A stretch of DNA of 64,000 nucleotides from Rhizorhapis suberifaciens (GTDB lineage: Bacteria; Pseudomonadota; Alphaproteobacteria; Sphingomonadales; Sphingomonadaceae). The stretch is from NCBI RefSeq assembly GCF_014200045.1, contig NZ_JACHOV010000008.1, forward strand, positions 147,900 to 211,899. Direction: 5' to 3'. Under the pieces are notes generated by a model, which was given only the letters and a program-made list of their open reading frames with translations, did no database searches and was not told the origin of the DNA. A program made the translations under genes and the position numbers. Positions 56,758 through 64,000 of the stretch are shown here, one piece after another (position 1 is the first letter of the stretch; the number at the start of each line of letters is the position of its first letter).

Positions 56758-57869
56758 TGCTTATCCGCCGCCGCATTGATCGCCGCAGCAGCGTCCCGAA
56801 GTTCGTTCATTGTCGTGTAGCGTCCAAAACCGATGCGGATAGAGGAGCGAGCCGCCTTTTCACCGATACCGAGCGCGCGCAACACGTGACTGGATCGCCC
56901 AGAGCCGCTTGCGCAGGCACTGCCCAGAGAAAAGGCGATATCGCGGCATTCGGACATCAATCGTGCCGAATCCAGCCCTTCACGACGGATATTGAGATTC
57001 CCATGGTAGCGGTTGGTGGGAGAGCCATTGAGTGTCCAACCATGGAACAGGGTCATCGCCTCGCCCCAAAGTTCCCGCACATGAAGGTCGTCGGCTTCGA
57101 ATCTTTCCCCCATCAACTTGGCCGCCATTCCGAGGCCTGCGCAGAGAGCCGGCGACAGGGTTCCCGAGCGCAGCCCCTGTTCCTGGCCACCGCCGAACAG
57201 CAGCGGCGGCAGCTTCAGCCCTTCGCGGAGCCACAAGGCACCTACGCCTTTGGGCCCATAGATCTTGTGTCCGCTGATCGAGATCATGTCAGCACCCGGC
57301 GGCAGCGGCACCCGGCCATAGCCCTGGACGGCATCGCAAAAGAATAGCGCTCCTGCCCTTTTCGCCAGTTCATTCAAGGCGCTGAGGGGCTGCAGGACCC
57401 CGATTTCGTTGTTGACCAGCATCACCGCCACCAGCGCGGTCCGCTCGTCAATGGCGGTACGTGCGGTTTCCATATCGACCAGCCCATCTGCCATGACCGG
57501 CAAAAGCACCGGCTCAAAACCCTGAGTTTCCAAAGCCAGAATGGTATCGCGTACGGCAGCGTGCTCCGTGTCGATTGTAAGTATCTTCGTCCGCTTTGGA
57601 TCTTCAGACCGCATAAGCTTTGCACCACCGACCAAGGCGATGTTGATGGCTTCGGTCGCGCCGGATGTGAATATCAGCGTTCCTCGTCCACCTAATAGCT
57701 CCATCACCTGACCTCGCGCCACTTCGACACTGGCGGCGGCCATTCGGCCGAGTCGATGCGCGCTATGGGGATTGGCGAACTGATCCCGCAGCCAGGGAAG
57801 CATGGCGTCCAACACTTCGGGAGCCAGAGGCGTAGTGGCTTGGTAGTCCAGGTAGATCGACTGTCCCAT
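56742..57869 (-). CDS. cysteine desulfurase (IscS/NifS type), second of tandem pair
   Basis: A 375-residue PLP enzyme removing sulfur from cysteine. The N-terminus IYLDYQATTPLAPEVLDAM, TEHAAVRD (PLP-stacking His), PLP Lys in SISGHKIYGPKG (~201) and the persulfide Cys in SLGSACASGSGRSSHVL (~319) are present. The short loop after Cys is typical of group I (IscS-like). It shares one base with the stop of the upstream paralog and overlaps the ferredoxin downstream. Confidence 0.95.
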   Translation of the reverse strand: MGQSIYLDYQATTPLAPEVLDAMLPWLRDQFANPHSAHRLGRMAAASVEVARGQVMELLGGRGTLIFTSGATEAINIALVGGAKLMRSEDPKRTKILTIDTEHAAVRDTILALETQGFEPVLLPVMADGLVDMETARTAIDERTALVAVMLVNNEIGVLQPLSALNELAKRAGALFFCDAVQGYGRVPLPPGADMISISGHKIYGPKGVGALWLREGLKLPPLLFGGGQEQGLRSGTLSPALCAGLGMAAKLMGERFEADDLHVRELWGEAMTLFHGWTLNGSPTNRYHGNLNIRREGLDSARLMSECRDIAFSLGSACASGSGRSSHVLRALGIGEKAARSSIRIGFGRYTTMNELRDAAAAINAAADKQWELQ

Positions 57870-58930
57870 CAGCGCCGCGCCCTGTCGAAGATGCCCGTCC
57901 AGACCGCAAGGAAACGTTCAATATCGGCTTTGGACGTCCCTGATCCGAAACTGACCCTGACCACCTCTCCTGCTGCCTTTCCGTCCCATCCCAAGGCCGT
58001 CAAAACGTGACTGGCCTTGATCGTCCCCGACGAACAGGCGCTACCCGCCGATACAGAAATGCCCGCCATATCGAACTGGATCAGTTGTGCGGAAGCCGCC
58101 ACGTCCGGCATCCGATAGCTACCGATTGTTGGCATTCGAGGGCTGTCCTTCGCTACTACCACACCCCCGCTCGCCTCAATGGTTTCATCGAGGAAGCGGC
58201 GCAAATCGCTGGCCTGAGCGAACCAATCCGACTGCGCCTCTAGCGCAGCGGCCATGCCAAGAATGCCGGGCAGATTCTCCGTACCGGGACGATAGCCCTG
58301 CTCCTGACCGCCAGATGCCTGGAGCAGACCAAGGTCACGGACCAACAAAGCCCCGACACCGGGAGGCCCCCCAAATTTATGAGCGCTTATGGCGATCATG
58401 TCCGCTTCGGGCAAAGGCAGCCTCCCTGCCGATTGAGCGCAGTCGGCAAAAAGAACTCCGCCCCACGCTCCAATGGTTCGGCTGATCTCTGCCAATGGCT
58501 GTATTACGCCGGTTTCATTGTTGACGTGCTGAATGGCGAACAGATAGGGTTCGTTACCTTCCGGCAAGCTCCCGATCAGACCATCGCTCCCGATCGGCAG
58601 TCGTTCCGCCTGTCTGGTGACCCGCAACACGGCGTCATGCTCCACCGGCGATGTGATGATCTTGACGACGTTCGCCCGGCCTAGGCCGATGGCAATCGCC
58701 TCACTGGCTCCGCTGGTAAAAATCACATGGCCATCCCAGGCGAATAGCGCCTTGATCCGCTCGCGCGCTTCTTCCAACGCAGCGCGAGCCGTCCGGCCGG
58801 GGGCATGTGGCGACGAGGGATTGGCCCAAAGCTCAAGCCCCTGCCGCATTGCGGTTTGCGCCTGAGGGAGCACCGGCGTGGTGGCGGCATGATCGAGATA
58901 CAGACGTGCGGACACTGGCGACCGACTCAT
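57869..58930 (-). CDS. cysteine desulfurase, first of tandem pair
   Basis: A 353-residue paralog of the following gene. LYLDHAATTPVLPQAQTAM, SPVEHDAVL, PLP Lys in AISAHKFGGPPG and the persulfide Cys in SAGSACSSGTIKASHVL are all present, so it appears active. It is more compact than the second copy. The start is placed at ATG 58930 (MSRSPVSARLYLDHAA); the open frame upstream is non-conserved and antisense to the hydrolase gene. TGATG joins it to the next gene. Confidence 0.93.
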   Translation of the reverse strand: MSRSPVSARLYLDHAATTPVLPQAQTAMRQGLELWANPSSPHAPGRTARAALEEARERIKALFAWDGHVIFTSGASEAIAIGLGRANVVKIITSPVEHDAVLRVTRQAERLPIGSDGLIGSLPEGNEPYLFAIQHVNNETGVIQPLAEISRTIGAWGGVLFADCAQSAGRLPLPEADMIAISAHKFGGPPGVGALLVRDLGLLQASGGQEQGYRPGTENLPGILGMAAALEAQSDWFAQASDLRRFLDETIEASGGVVVAKDSPRMPTIGSYRMPDVAASAQLIQFDMAGISVSAGSACSSGTIKASHVLTALGWDGKAAGEVVRVSFGSGTSKADIERFLAVWTGIFDRARR

Positions 58931-59036
58931 TTTATTGCGAAACGAAATCAAATTTCTATATAGGGCGTAACTTCGCCTACGCACCCCCAAGCTTCGGGTT
59001 GGAAGAGGTAGGCTCATTTTTGCCAGTAAGGTCGCA

Positions 59037-59693
59037 ATGCCAGCAGTCATTTTCCCTGGTCCCGAAGGTCGTCTCGAAGGCCGTTTCAGCCCAGCCCCCC
59101 GTCCCCGCGCACCCGTGGCCATGATATTGCACCCGCATCCGCAGGGTGGCGGCACCATGAACGACCGCATTACGCAAGCGCTCTACAAGACATTTCAGCG
59201 TCGCGGTTTTGCTACCCTGCGCTTCAACTTCCGCGGTGTTGGCCGTAGTCAGGGCACGTTCGACAATGGCGTAGGGGAGCTTTCCGACGCCGCCGCCGCC
59301 CTCGATTGGGTGCAGAGCTTCCATCCCGAAGCGCAGACCACCTGGATCGCCGGCTTCAGCTTCGGCGCATGGATCGGCATGCAGTTGCTGATGCGGCGGC
59401 CCGAGATTCGCGGCTTCATATCGGTGGCTCCGCCTGCCAATATGTACGACTTTACCTTCCTGGCGCCCTGCCCCTCTTCCGGCATAATCGTTCAGGGCTC
59501 GTCAGATGAGGTGGTGACGGCCGGCGCTGTACAAAAGTTGGTCGACAAACTGCGCACCCAAAAGCACATCACCATCCATCACGACGAAATTCCGCGCGCT
59601 AACCATTTCTTCGAACATGAGCTGGAGCAACTCATGAAATCGGTGGACAATTATCTCGACATGCGCCTCGCGCCGGATTCCCCCATCAAGTGA
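59037..59693 (+). CDS. alpha/beta hydrolase, dienelactone-hydrolase-like small type
   Basis: A 218-residue hydrolase. HPHPQGGGTMNDRIT near the N-terminus and RFNFRGVGRSQGTFDNG are typical of a conserved bacterial subgroup; the nucleophile elbow is GFSFGA with Ser near 107, and the base is His in RANHFFEHELE. The acid is probably Asp in QGSSDEVV. It is divergent from the desulfurase pair, with 106 bp between start codons. Physiological role unknown. Confidence 0.88.
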   Translation: MPAVIFPGPEGRLEGRFSPAPRPRAPVAMILHPHPQGGGTMNDRITQALYKTFQRRGFATLRFNFRGVGRSQGTFDNGVGELSDAAAALDWVQSFHPEAQTTWIAGFSFGAWIGMQLLMRRPEIRGFISVAPPANMYDFTFLAPCPSSGIIVQGSSDEVVTAGAVQKLVDKLRTQKHITIHHDEIPRANHFFEHELEQLMKSVDNYLDMRLAPDSPIK

Positions 59694-59736
59694 GGTAGAT
59701 TCTCCCGCTGCAATTGAGTTCGGCTGCGACGGCTAC

Positions 59737-59907
59737 CTATCCCTTCATCGGCACGACCCATATCGCGACATTCGCGAACATCACCGCCGCCGCGACAAGC
59801 ATCAACAGCCCGCGCTTGCGGTCACGACGCTTGACGATCATCCAGCCACCGCCTCCTAGCAGGAGCAGCCCCGCCAACATGATGATCGATAAAATAAGAT
59901 CGCTCAC
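59737..59907 (-). CDS. small two-helix membrane protein
   Basis: A 56-residue protein starting at GTG 59907, seven bases after a perfect GGAGG. Two hydrophobic segments (SDLILSIIMLAGLLLLGGGG and LLMLVAAAVMFANVAIWVV) flank a very basic loop (VKRRDRKRG). Both ends are likely on the periplasmic side with the loop in the cytosol. The family is not recognised. It is convergent with the hydrolase gene. Confidence 0.75.
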   Translation of the reverse strand: MSDLILSIIMLAGLLLLGGGGWMIVKRRDRKRGLLMLVAAAVMFANVAIWVVPMKG

Positions 59908-60072
59908 AAAGATCCTCCGTTTTGCGACCCCGATAAGTCCGCTTGACGAAACAAAGCAACCGATATTGCGCAAATATGATGCAGCGCCGCAATGGGTGGT
60001 GGCCTTTCGCGGCCACTGATACTATGAGCCGCGCGAGACCGACTCTCCACTTGGAAACAGGATCGCCCCGCC

Positions 60073-60510
60073 ATGCGTATCGCCATCGCTTCCGACCACG
60101 CGGCCGTCGAGCTGAAATCATCGCTCATCCAGTGGCTTCAGGACCAGGAACATGAGGTCGACGATTTGGGTCCCGAGGGCGCTGCCAGCGTAGACTATCC
60201 GGATTATGGGTATAAGCTCGCCAAGCAGATAGAAACGGGCGCGGCCGACCGGGGTATCGTTCTTTGCGGATCGGGCATAGGCATTTCCATCGCAGTCAAC
60301 CGCAATCCGGCCTGTCGCTGCGCCCTAGTATCGGAGCCGCTCTCCGCTCTGCTGGCCCGCGAACATAATGACGCCAACGTGCTTGCCATGGGCGCGCGCC
60401 TTGTCGGCATCGAAATGGCCAAGGCGTGCATCGGCGCCTTTCTCAACACTGGCTTTGGCGGCGAACGGCATCAACGCCGCGTCGACAAGCTTTCTCATCC
60501 AGCGCTCTGA
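60073..60510 (+). CDS. rpiB: ribose 5-phosphate isomerase B
   Basis: A 145-residue isomerase of the RpiB/LacA family. MRIAIASDHAAVELKS, the catalytic Cys in GIVLCGSGIGISIAVN and CALVSEPLSALLAREHNDANVLAMGARL are conserved. It interconverts ribose and ribulose 5-phosphate. glyA starts 18 bp later, making an rpiB-glyA-nrdR-trmJ operon, a common alphaproteobacterial order. Confidence 0.96.
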   Translation: MRIAIASDHAAVELKSSLIQWLQDQEHEVDDLGPEGAASVDYPDYGYKLAKQIETGAADRGIVLCGSGIGISIAVNRNPACRCALVSEPLSALLAREHNDANVLAMGARLVGIEMAKACIGAFLNTGFGGERHQRRVDKLSHPAL

Positions 60511-60528
60511 TCCGGAAAGGACCCCAGA

Positions 60529-61848
60529 ATGAGCACAGCCCCTGTAGCCAATCCAGCCAACGACGTCCGTCCTGACGGCTTTTTCTTACATGGCCTCGCA
60601 CAGAATGATCCGGTTGTTTTCGATGCGATCCAAGGCGAACTGAAACGTCAACAGGACAAGATCGAACTGATCGCTTCGGAAAATATCGTGTCCAAGGCGG
60701 TGCTCGAAGCGCAAGGATCGATCCTGACTAACAAATATGCAGAAGGCTATCCGGGCAAGCGATATTATGGCGGCTGCGAATTCGTCGATGTCGTCGAAAC
60801 CTTGGCTATCGAGCGGGCCAAGAAGCTGTTCGGCAGCAATTTCGCCAATGTTCAGCCAAATTCAGGGAGCCAGATGAACCAGGCGGTGTTCCTGGCGCTG
60901 CTGCAACCGGGCGACAGCTTCATGGGCCTGGACCTTGCGGCGGGCGGGCATCTGACCCACGGATCGCCGGTCAACATGTCTGGAAAATGGTTCAAGCCCA
61001 TACCCTATGGCGTTCGCCCTGACGATCACCTGATCGACATGGACAATGTTGCTGCCATAGCGCGCGAACATAAGCCCAAGCTCATCATTTGCGGCGGCAC
61101 CGCTTATTCTCGCGTCTGGGACTTTGAACGTTTCCGTGAGATTGCGGACGAAGTGGGCGCATATCTTTTGGCCGACATGTCGCATTTCTCGGGTCTCGTT
61201 GCCGGTGGGGCGCATCCTAGCCCCGTGCCCCACGCCCATGTGACGACCACCACCACGCACAAGTCCCTGCGGGGTCCGCGCAGCGGCATCATCCTTTCCA
61301 ATGACGAAGCCATCGCAAAAAAACTCAACAGCGCCATTTTCCCGGGCCTTCAGGGCGGACCGCTGATGCACATCATCGCGGCCAAGGCAGTAGCCTTTAA
61401 CGAAGCGCTGCAGCCGGAATTCAAAGCCTATGCCCGGCAGGTGGTGGCGAATGCCCGCGCTCTTGCCGATACCCTCCAGAAGGAAGGGCTTAGCATCGTT
61501 TCAGGCGGCACCGACAACCACTTGATGCTGGTTGATCTGCGGTCCAGGGATACGACGGGCAAGGCGGCTGAAAAGGCGTTGGACCGCGCCTTCATCACCT
61601 GCAACAAGAACAATGTTCCTTTCGACACCGCCAGCCCGTTCGTCACCTCAGGCATTCGCCTGGGTACGCCAGCAGGGACGACGCGCGGCTTCGGCGAAAC
61701 AGAGTTCCAGGAAATCGGTGGCCTGATCGCTCAGGTCGTCGAAGGGCTGCGTCGCAATGGCGAGGAGGGCGACGGTCAGATAGAAGCCCATGTGCGCGAG
61801 CGCGTCCTGGCGCTGACCGCCCGCTTTCCGATTTATTCGGAGGCTTGA
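60529..61848 (+). CDS. glyA: serine hydroxymethyltransferase
   Basis: A 439-residue PLP enzyme exchanging serine and glycine with tetrahydrofolate. [41 protein letters not shown] and the PLP Lys245 in [12 protein letters not shown] are present. It has a slightly longer N-terminal extension than E. coli GlyA (417). nrdR starts four bases after its stop. Confidence 0.98.
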   Translation: MSTAPVANPANDVRPDGFFLHGLAQNDPVVFDAIQGELKRQQDKIELIASENIVSKAVLEAQGSILTNKYAEGYPGKRYYGGCEFVDVVETLAIERAKKLFGSNFANVQPNSGSQMNQAVFLALLQPGDSFMGLDLAAGGHLTHGSPVNMSGKWFKPIPYGVRPDDHLIDMDNVAAIAREHKPKLIICGGTAYSRVWDFERFREIADEVGAYLLADMSHFSGLVAGGAHPSPVPHAHVTTTTTHKSLRGPRSGIILSNDEAIAKKLNSAIFPGLQGGPLMHIIAAKAVAFNEALQPEFKAYARQVVANARALADTLQKEGLSIVSGGTDNHLMLVDLRSRDTTGKAAEKALDRAFITCNKNNVPFDTASPFVTSGIRLGTPAGTTRGFGETEFQEIGGLIAQVVEGLRRNGEEGDGQIEAHVRERVLALTARFPIYSEA

Positions 61849-61851
61849 CGC

Positions 61852-62313
61852 TTGCGCTGCCCTTTTTGCGGCCATGAAGACAGTCAGGTAAAGGATAGCC
61901 GTCCCACGGAAGACGGCGCGGCTATCCGCCGACGGCGGCAATGCGAAGGCTGCGCCGCCCGCTTCACCACGTTTGAGCGTATCCAGTTGCGCGAATTCTG
62001 GGTGGTGAAGAGCGAAGGCCGTCGGGAGCCGTTCGATCGGGAAAAGCTCGCTCGCTCAGTGGACATCGCTTGCCGGAAGCGGGCGATCGATCCGGTACGC
62101 ATCGAAAAGCTGGTTTCCGGTATCCAGCGCCAACTCGAAACGGCGGGCGACAGCGAAGTTCCTGCGCAGGTCATTGGCCAAATGGTGATGGAAGGCCTCA
62201 AATGTCTGGACAGTGTGGCCTATATTCGCTTCGCCAGCGTCTATAAGGACTTCCGCGAAGCCAAGGATTTCGAGGATTTCGCCGGTTCGGTGAAGGAAGT
62301 CGGAGGTGAGTGA
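61852..62313 (+). CDS. nrdR: transcriptional repressor NrdR
   Basis: A 153-residue regulator of ribonucleotide reductase genes. The zinc ribbon uses Cys3, Cys6 (MRCPFCGHE), Cys31 and Cys34 (QCEGC), followed by an ATP-cone domain (~49-139, [19 protein letters not shown]). The start is TTG 61852, eight bases after GGAGG in the end of glyA; there is no in-frame ATG, and the conserved MRCPFC begins there. It overlaps trmJ by 8 bp. Confidence 0.96.
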   Translation: MRCPFCGHEDSQVKDSRPTEDGAAIRRRRQCEGCAARFTTFERIQLREFWVVKSEGRREPFDREKLARSVDIACRKRAIDPVRIEKLVSGIQRQLETAGDSEVPAQVIGQMVMEGLKCLDSVAYIRFASVYKDFREAKDFEDFAGSVKEVGGE

Positions 62314-63028
62314 TACGCTGCCCCCGCTAATAGTTCTGGTCCGCCCGCAATTGGGCGAAAATATAGGCAAGGCCGCCAGGGCGATGCTGAATTTCGGCCT
62401 CACGGAAATGCGTTTGGTAGCGCCCAGGGACGGCTGGCCCAATCCCGACGCAGGTCCTTCGGCCGCGGGCGCGGACATCGTTCTGGAACGCGCGCAGGTT
62501 TTCGAAAACCTCGCGGAAGCCGTCGCCGATTGCCAGCATGTCTATGCAACAACGGTCCGCAAGCGTGGGGTTACCAAGCCGGTCGTCACTCCAGAGGAAG
62601 CTGCACGCGAGATCCAGACTCAATCCGGCCGAAGCGCCTTGGTTTTCGGTCCCGAACGATCAGGCCTTGAAACCGATGATGTGGCGCTCGCGCGCAAGAT
62701 CCTGACAGTTCCGATCAATCCCGATTTTGGATCGTTGAATCTCGCTCAGGCGGTCATCCTGTGCAGCTATGAATGGTCGAAGCACCAGCAACTCGCCAGC
62801 CCTCCTGCTACGCAGCTTGATCCCCCGGGGGCGCAAAACGAACTCGACGCCATGATTGCGCAACTGGATTCCATGCTGGAGCAGGCCGGCTACTTCTTTC
62901 CGCCCGACCGCGTGCCCGCCACGAAGCGGACGCTTCGCAACCTGCTTACGAAGCCCGCTTGGAATTCCCTCGAGATACGCACCCTGAGAGGCGTGTTGAC
63001 GACCTTGGCCAAGCCAAGGCCGCGATAA
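62306..63028 (+). CDS. trmJ: tRNA/rRNA 2'-O-methyltransferase, TrmJ-like
   Basis: A 240-residue SPOUT-fold RNA methyltransferase. [33 protein letters not shown] and [20 protein letters not shown] form the trefoil-knot SAM site of the TrmJ/TrmH family. TrmJ methylates position 32 of some tRNAs. The start is GTG 62306 in the tail of nrdR. A C-terminal extension resembles that of TrmJ rather than TrmL. It is convergent with the P450 gene. Confidence 0.9.
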   Translation: MSDTLPPLIVLVRPQLGENIGKAARAMLNFGLTEMRLVAPRDGWPNPDAGPSAAGADIVLERAQVFENLAEAVADCQHVYATTVRKRGVTKPVVTPEEAAREIQTQSGRSALVFGPERSGLETDDVALARKILTVPINPDFGSLNLAQAVILCSYEWSKHQQLASPPATQLDPPGAQNELDAMIAQLDSMLEQAGYFFPPDRVPATKRTLRNLLTKPAWNSLEIRTLRGVLTTLAKPRPR

Positions 63029-63073
63029 CCGTCAATTCACCGTATCGGACCTACCAGGCTGCCCCATGCGGCC

Positions 63074-64000
63074 CTAACGTCGGTCGAACGACATCCAGAG
63101 TTCCCGCAAGCCATAAGGAGTATAGCCCTCGAGCGGAACACAGCTGGCGTCGCCCCGGCTGAACCGGAAATTCGTGAGGCGCTGCGTAAGCGCCTGGAAG
63201 GCCAGGCGCAGTTCGCCCCTTGCAAGCTGGTTGCCGATGCATAGGTGGATGCCCGCGCCAAAAGCGAGGTGACTGTTCGCGTTTTTGCGCTGAAGGTCGA
63301 CTTCGGCAGGGCAACTGAATTGGGCAGGGTCCCGGTTGGCTGCTCCAAAGCGCAATTCGATGATCGAACCGGCGGGGATCGTTTTCCCACCAAACTGCAC
63401 ATCCTCCAAAGCCGTCCGCCACAGGCATTGCAACGGGGTGGCGGTACGCAGCGCTTCCTCGGCAAGCATCTTGGCGAGAGATGGATCCGCGTGGATGGCA
63501 TCTGCAAGTTCGGGATGTTCGATTATCAGACGCATACCCGAGGCGAGCGTTGTCGTGGTGGTCTCGTTGCCCGCAACCAGGATTTGAAAGATCAAGCTTT
63601 GGAGTTCGCGATTATCCAGTCGGCGCCCATCTGTTTCCAGATTCGCGAGCCGGCTGAGCAGCATGTCATCGGGTTCAGCCCGAACGCGATCAATCTCGCG
63701 CGCCATATACTGCTGCATCTCGATAACAATTTGCGCCAACTCCAACTGACGCTCCGGGGTCACCGGCCCGGTGGTTTCGACCGCCGCGTCCGACCAGCGC
63801 TTGAATATAACACGGTCCTCGCGCCGAACGCCAAGCTGTTCGGCAATCACATACATTGGCAACGGAACAGCGAAAGCTTCGAGAAAGTCGATCTCGTCGC
63901 GATCAATGAAGTCATCCATCAGCGTGGTAATGATCTCGCCGATCCGCGGCTCAAGTCCTGTCACCTTTGCTGTTGTGAAGACCTTGTCGACCAGCGTGCG
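63074..64000 (-). CDS. cytochrome P450 (5' end outside window)
   Basis: The last 308 residues of a bacterial class I P450. The I-helix is LVAGNETTTTT, the ExxR motif is EEALR, and the heme-binding loop is FGAGIHLCIGNQLARGEL (Cys ligand). No start is visible before 64000; the family needs roughly another 100 residues. It is probably a soluble monooxygenase fed by a ferredoxin. The substrate is not predictable; sphingomonads often have such enzymes for terpenoids, alkanes or aromatic compounds. Confidence 0.94.
   Translation of the reverse strand, partial: RTLVDKVFTTAKVTGLEPRIGEIITTLMDDFIDRDEIDFLEAFAVPLPMYVIAEQLGVRREDRVIFKRWSDAAVETTGPVTPERQLELAQIVIEMQQYMAREIDRVRAEPDDMLLSRLANLETDGRRLDNRELQSLIFQILVAGNETTTTTLASGMRLIIEHPELADAIHADPSLAKMLAEEALRTATPLQCLWRTALEDVQFGGKTIPAGSIIELRFGAANRDPAQFSCPAEVDLQRKNANSHLAFGAGIHLCIGNQLARGELRLAFQALTQRLTNFRFSRGDASCVPLEGYTPYGLRELWMSFDRR

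Overview
This is a GC-rich, gene-dense chromosomal window with compact operons. Gene content and order point to an alphaproteobacterium of the Sphingomonadales: mdh-sucD-sucA-sucB-lpd, lapA-pyrF-trpF-trpB-trpA-accD-folC, pckA next to chvI-chvG, GIY-YIG remnants, and several families of small palindromic repeats. Sphingobium or a close relative is the best guess. The reason is that the window encodes an ornithine decarboxylase plus carboxy(nor)spermidine dehydrogenase and decarboxylase, the alternative route to spermidine, and spermidine rather than homospermidine is the usual main polyamine of Sphingobium, Novosphingobium and Sphingopyxis. The genus call is an inference.

Layout. 1-9.8 kb: radA (cut by the window edge), an endonuclease/exonuclease/phosphatase-fold protein, a large patatin-like hydrolase, an SH3-domain exported protein, a 2-hydroxyacid dehydrogenase, a family 2 glycosyltransferase, alanine racemase and an MHS-type MFS transporter. 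9.9-13.8 kb: the polyamine cluster, with a structured leader that hides the ribosome binding site of ornithine decarboxylase. 13.9-20.6 kb: valS (carrying an in-frame palindromic insertion), an alpha/beta hydrolase, rlmN, an IalB-like exported protein and dnaN. 20.8-28.9 kb: TCA-cycle cluster mdh, sucD, sucA, sucB, lpd, interrupted by a 360-bp unit made of a broken GIY-YIG gene between perfect 31-bp inverted repeats. 29.3-37.4 kb: astB, a small membrane protein, and a valine-catabolic cluster (LysR regulator, mmsA, acyl-CoA dehydrogenase, 3-hydroxyisobutyryl-CoA hydrolase, enoyl-CoA hydratase, mmsB). 37.5-45.5 kb: EF-hand protein, purB, then pyrF-trpFBA-accD-folC. 45.7-52 kb: pckA, the ChvI/ChvG two-component system, dnaX and ybaB. 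52.1-55.3 kb: lon, hup and tRNA-His. 55.4-64 kb: leucine dehydrogenase, ferredoxin, two tandem cysteine desulfurases, a hydrolase, rpiB, glyA, nrdR, trmJ and a cytochrome P450 cut by the window edge.

Most genes are housekeeping. The unusual signal is in small palindromic DNA: (i) the inverted-repeat-bounded GIY-YIG unit, with related solo hairpins at 13.85 kb and 21.93 kb; (ii) a different palindromic pair inserted in frame inside valS; (iii) an inverted repeat whose two ends are the stop codons of two convergent genes; (iv) a dispersed repeat at three intergenic sites, one of them at a likely rearrangement junction between chvG and dnaX. All coordinates for sub-gene motifs were read by eye and may be off by a base or a few residues.
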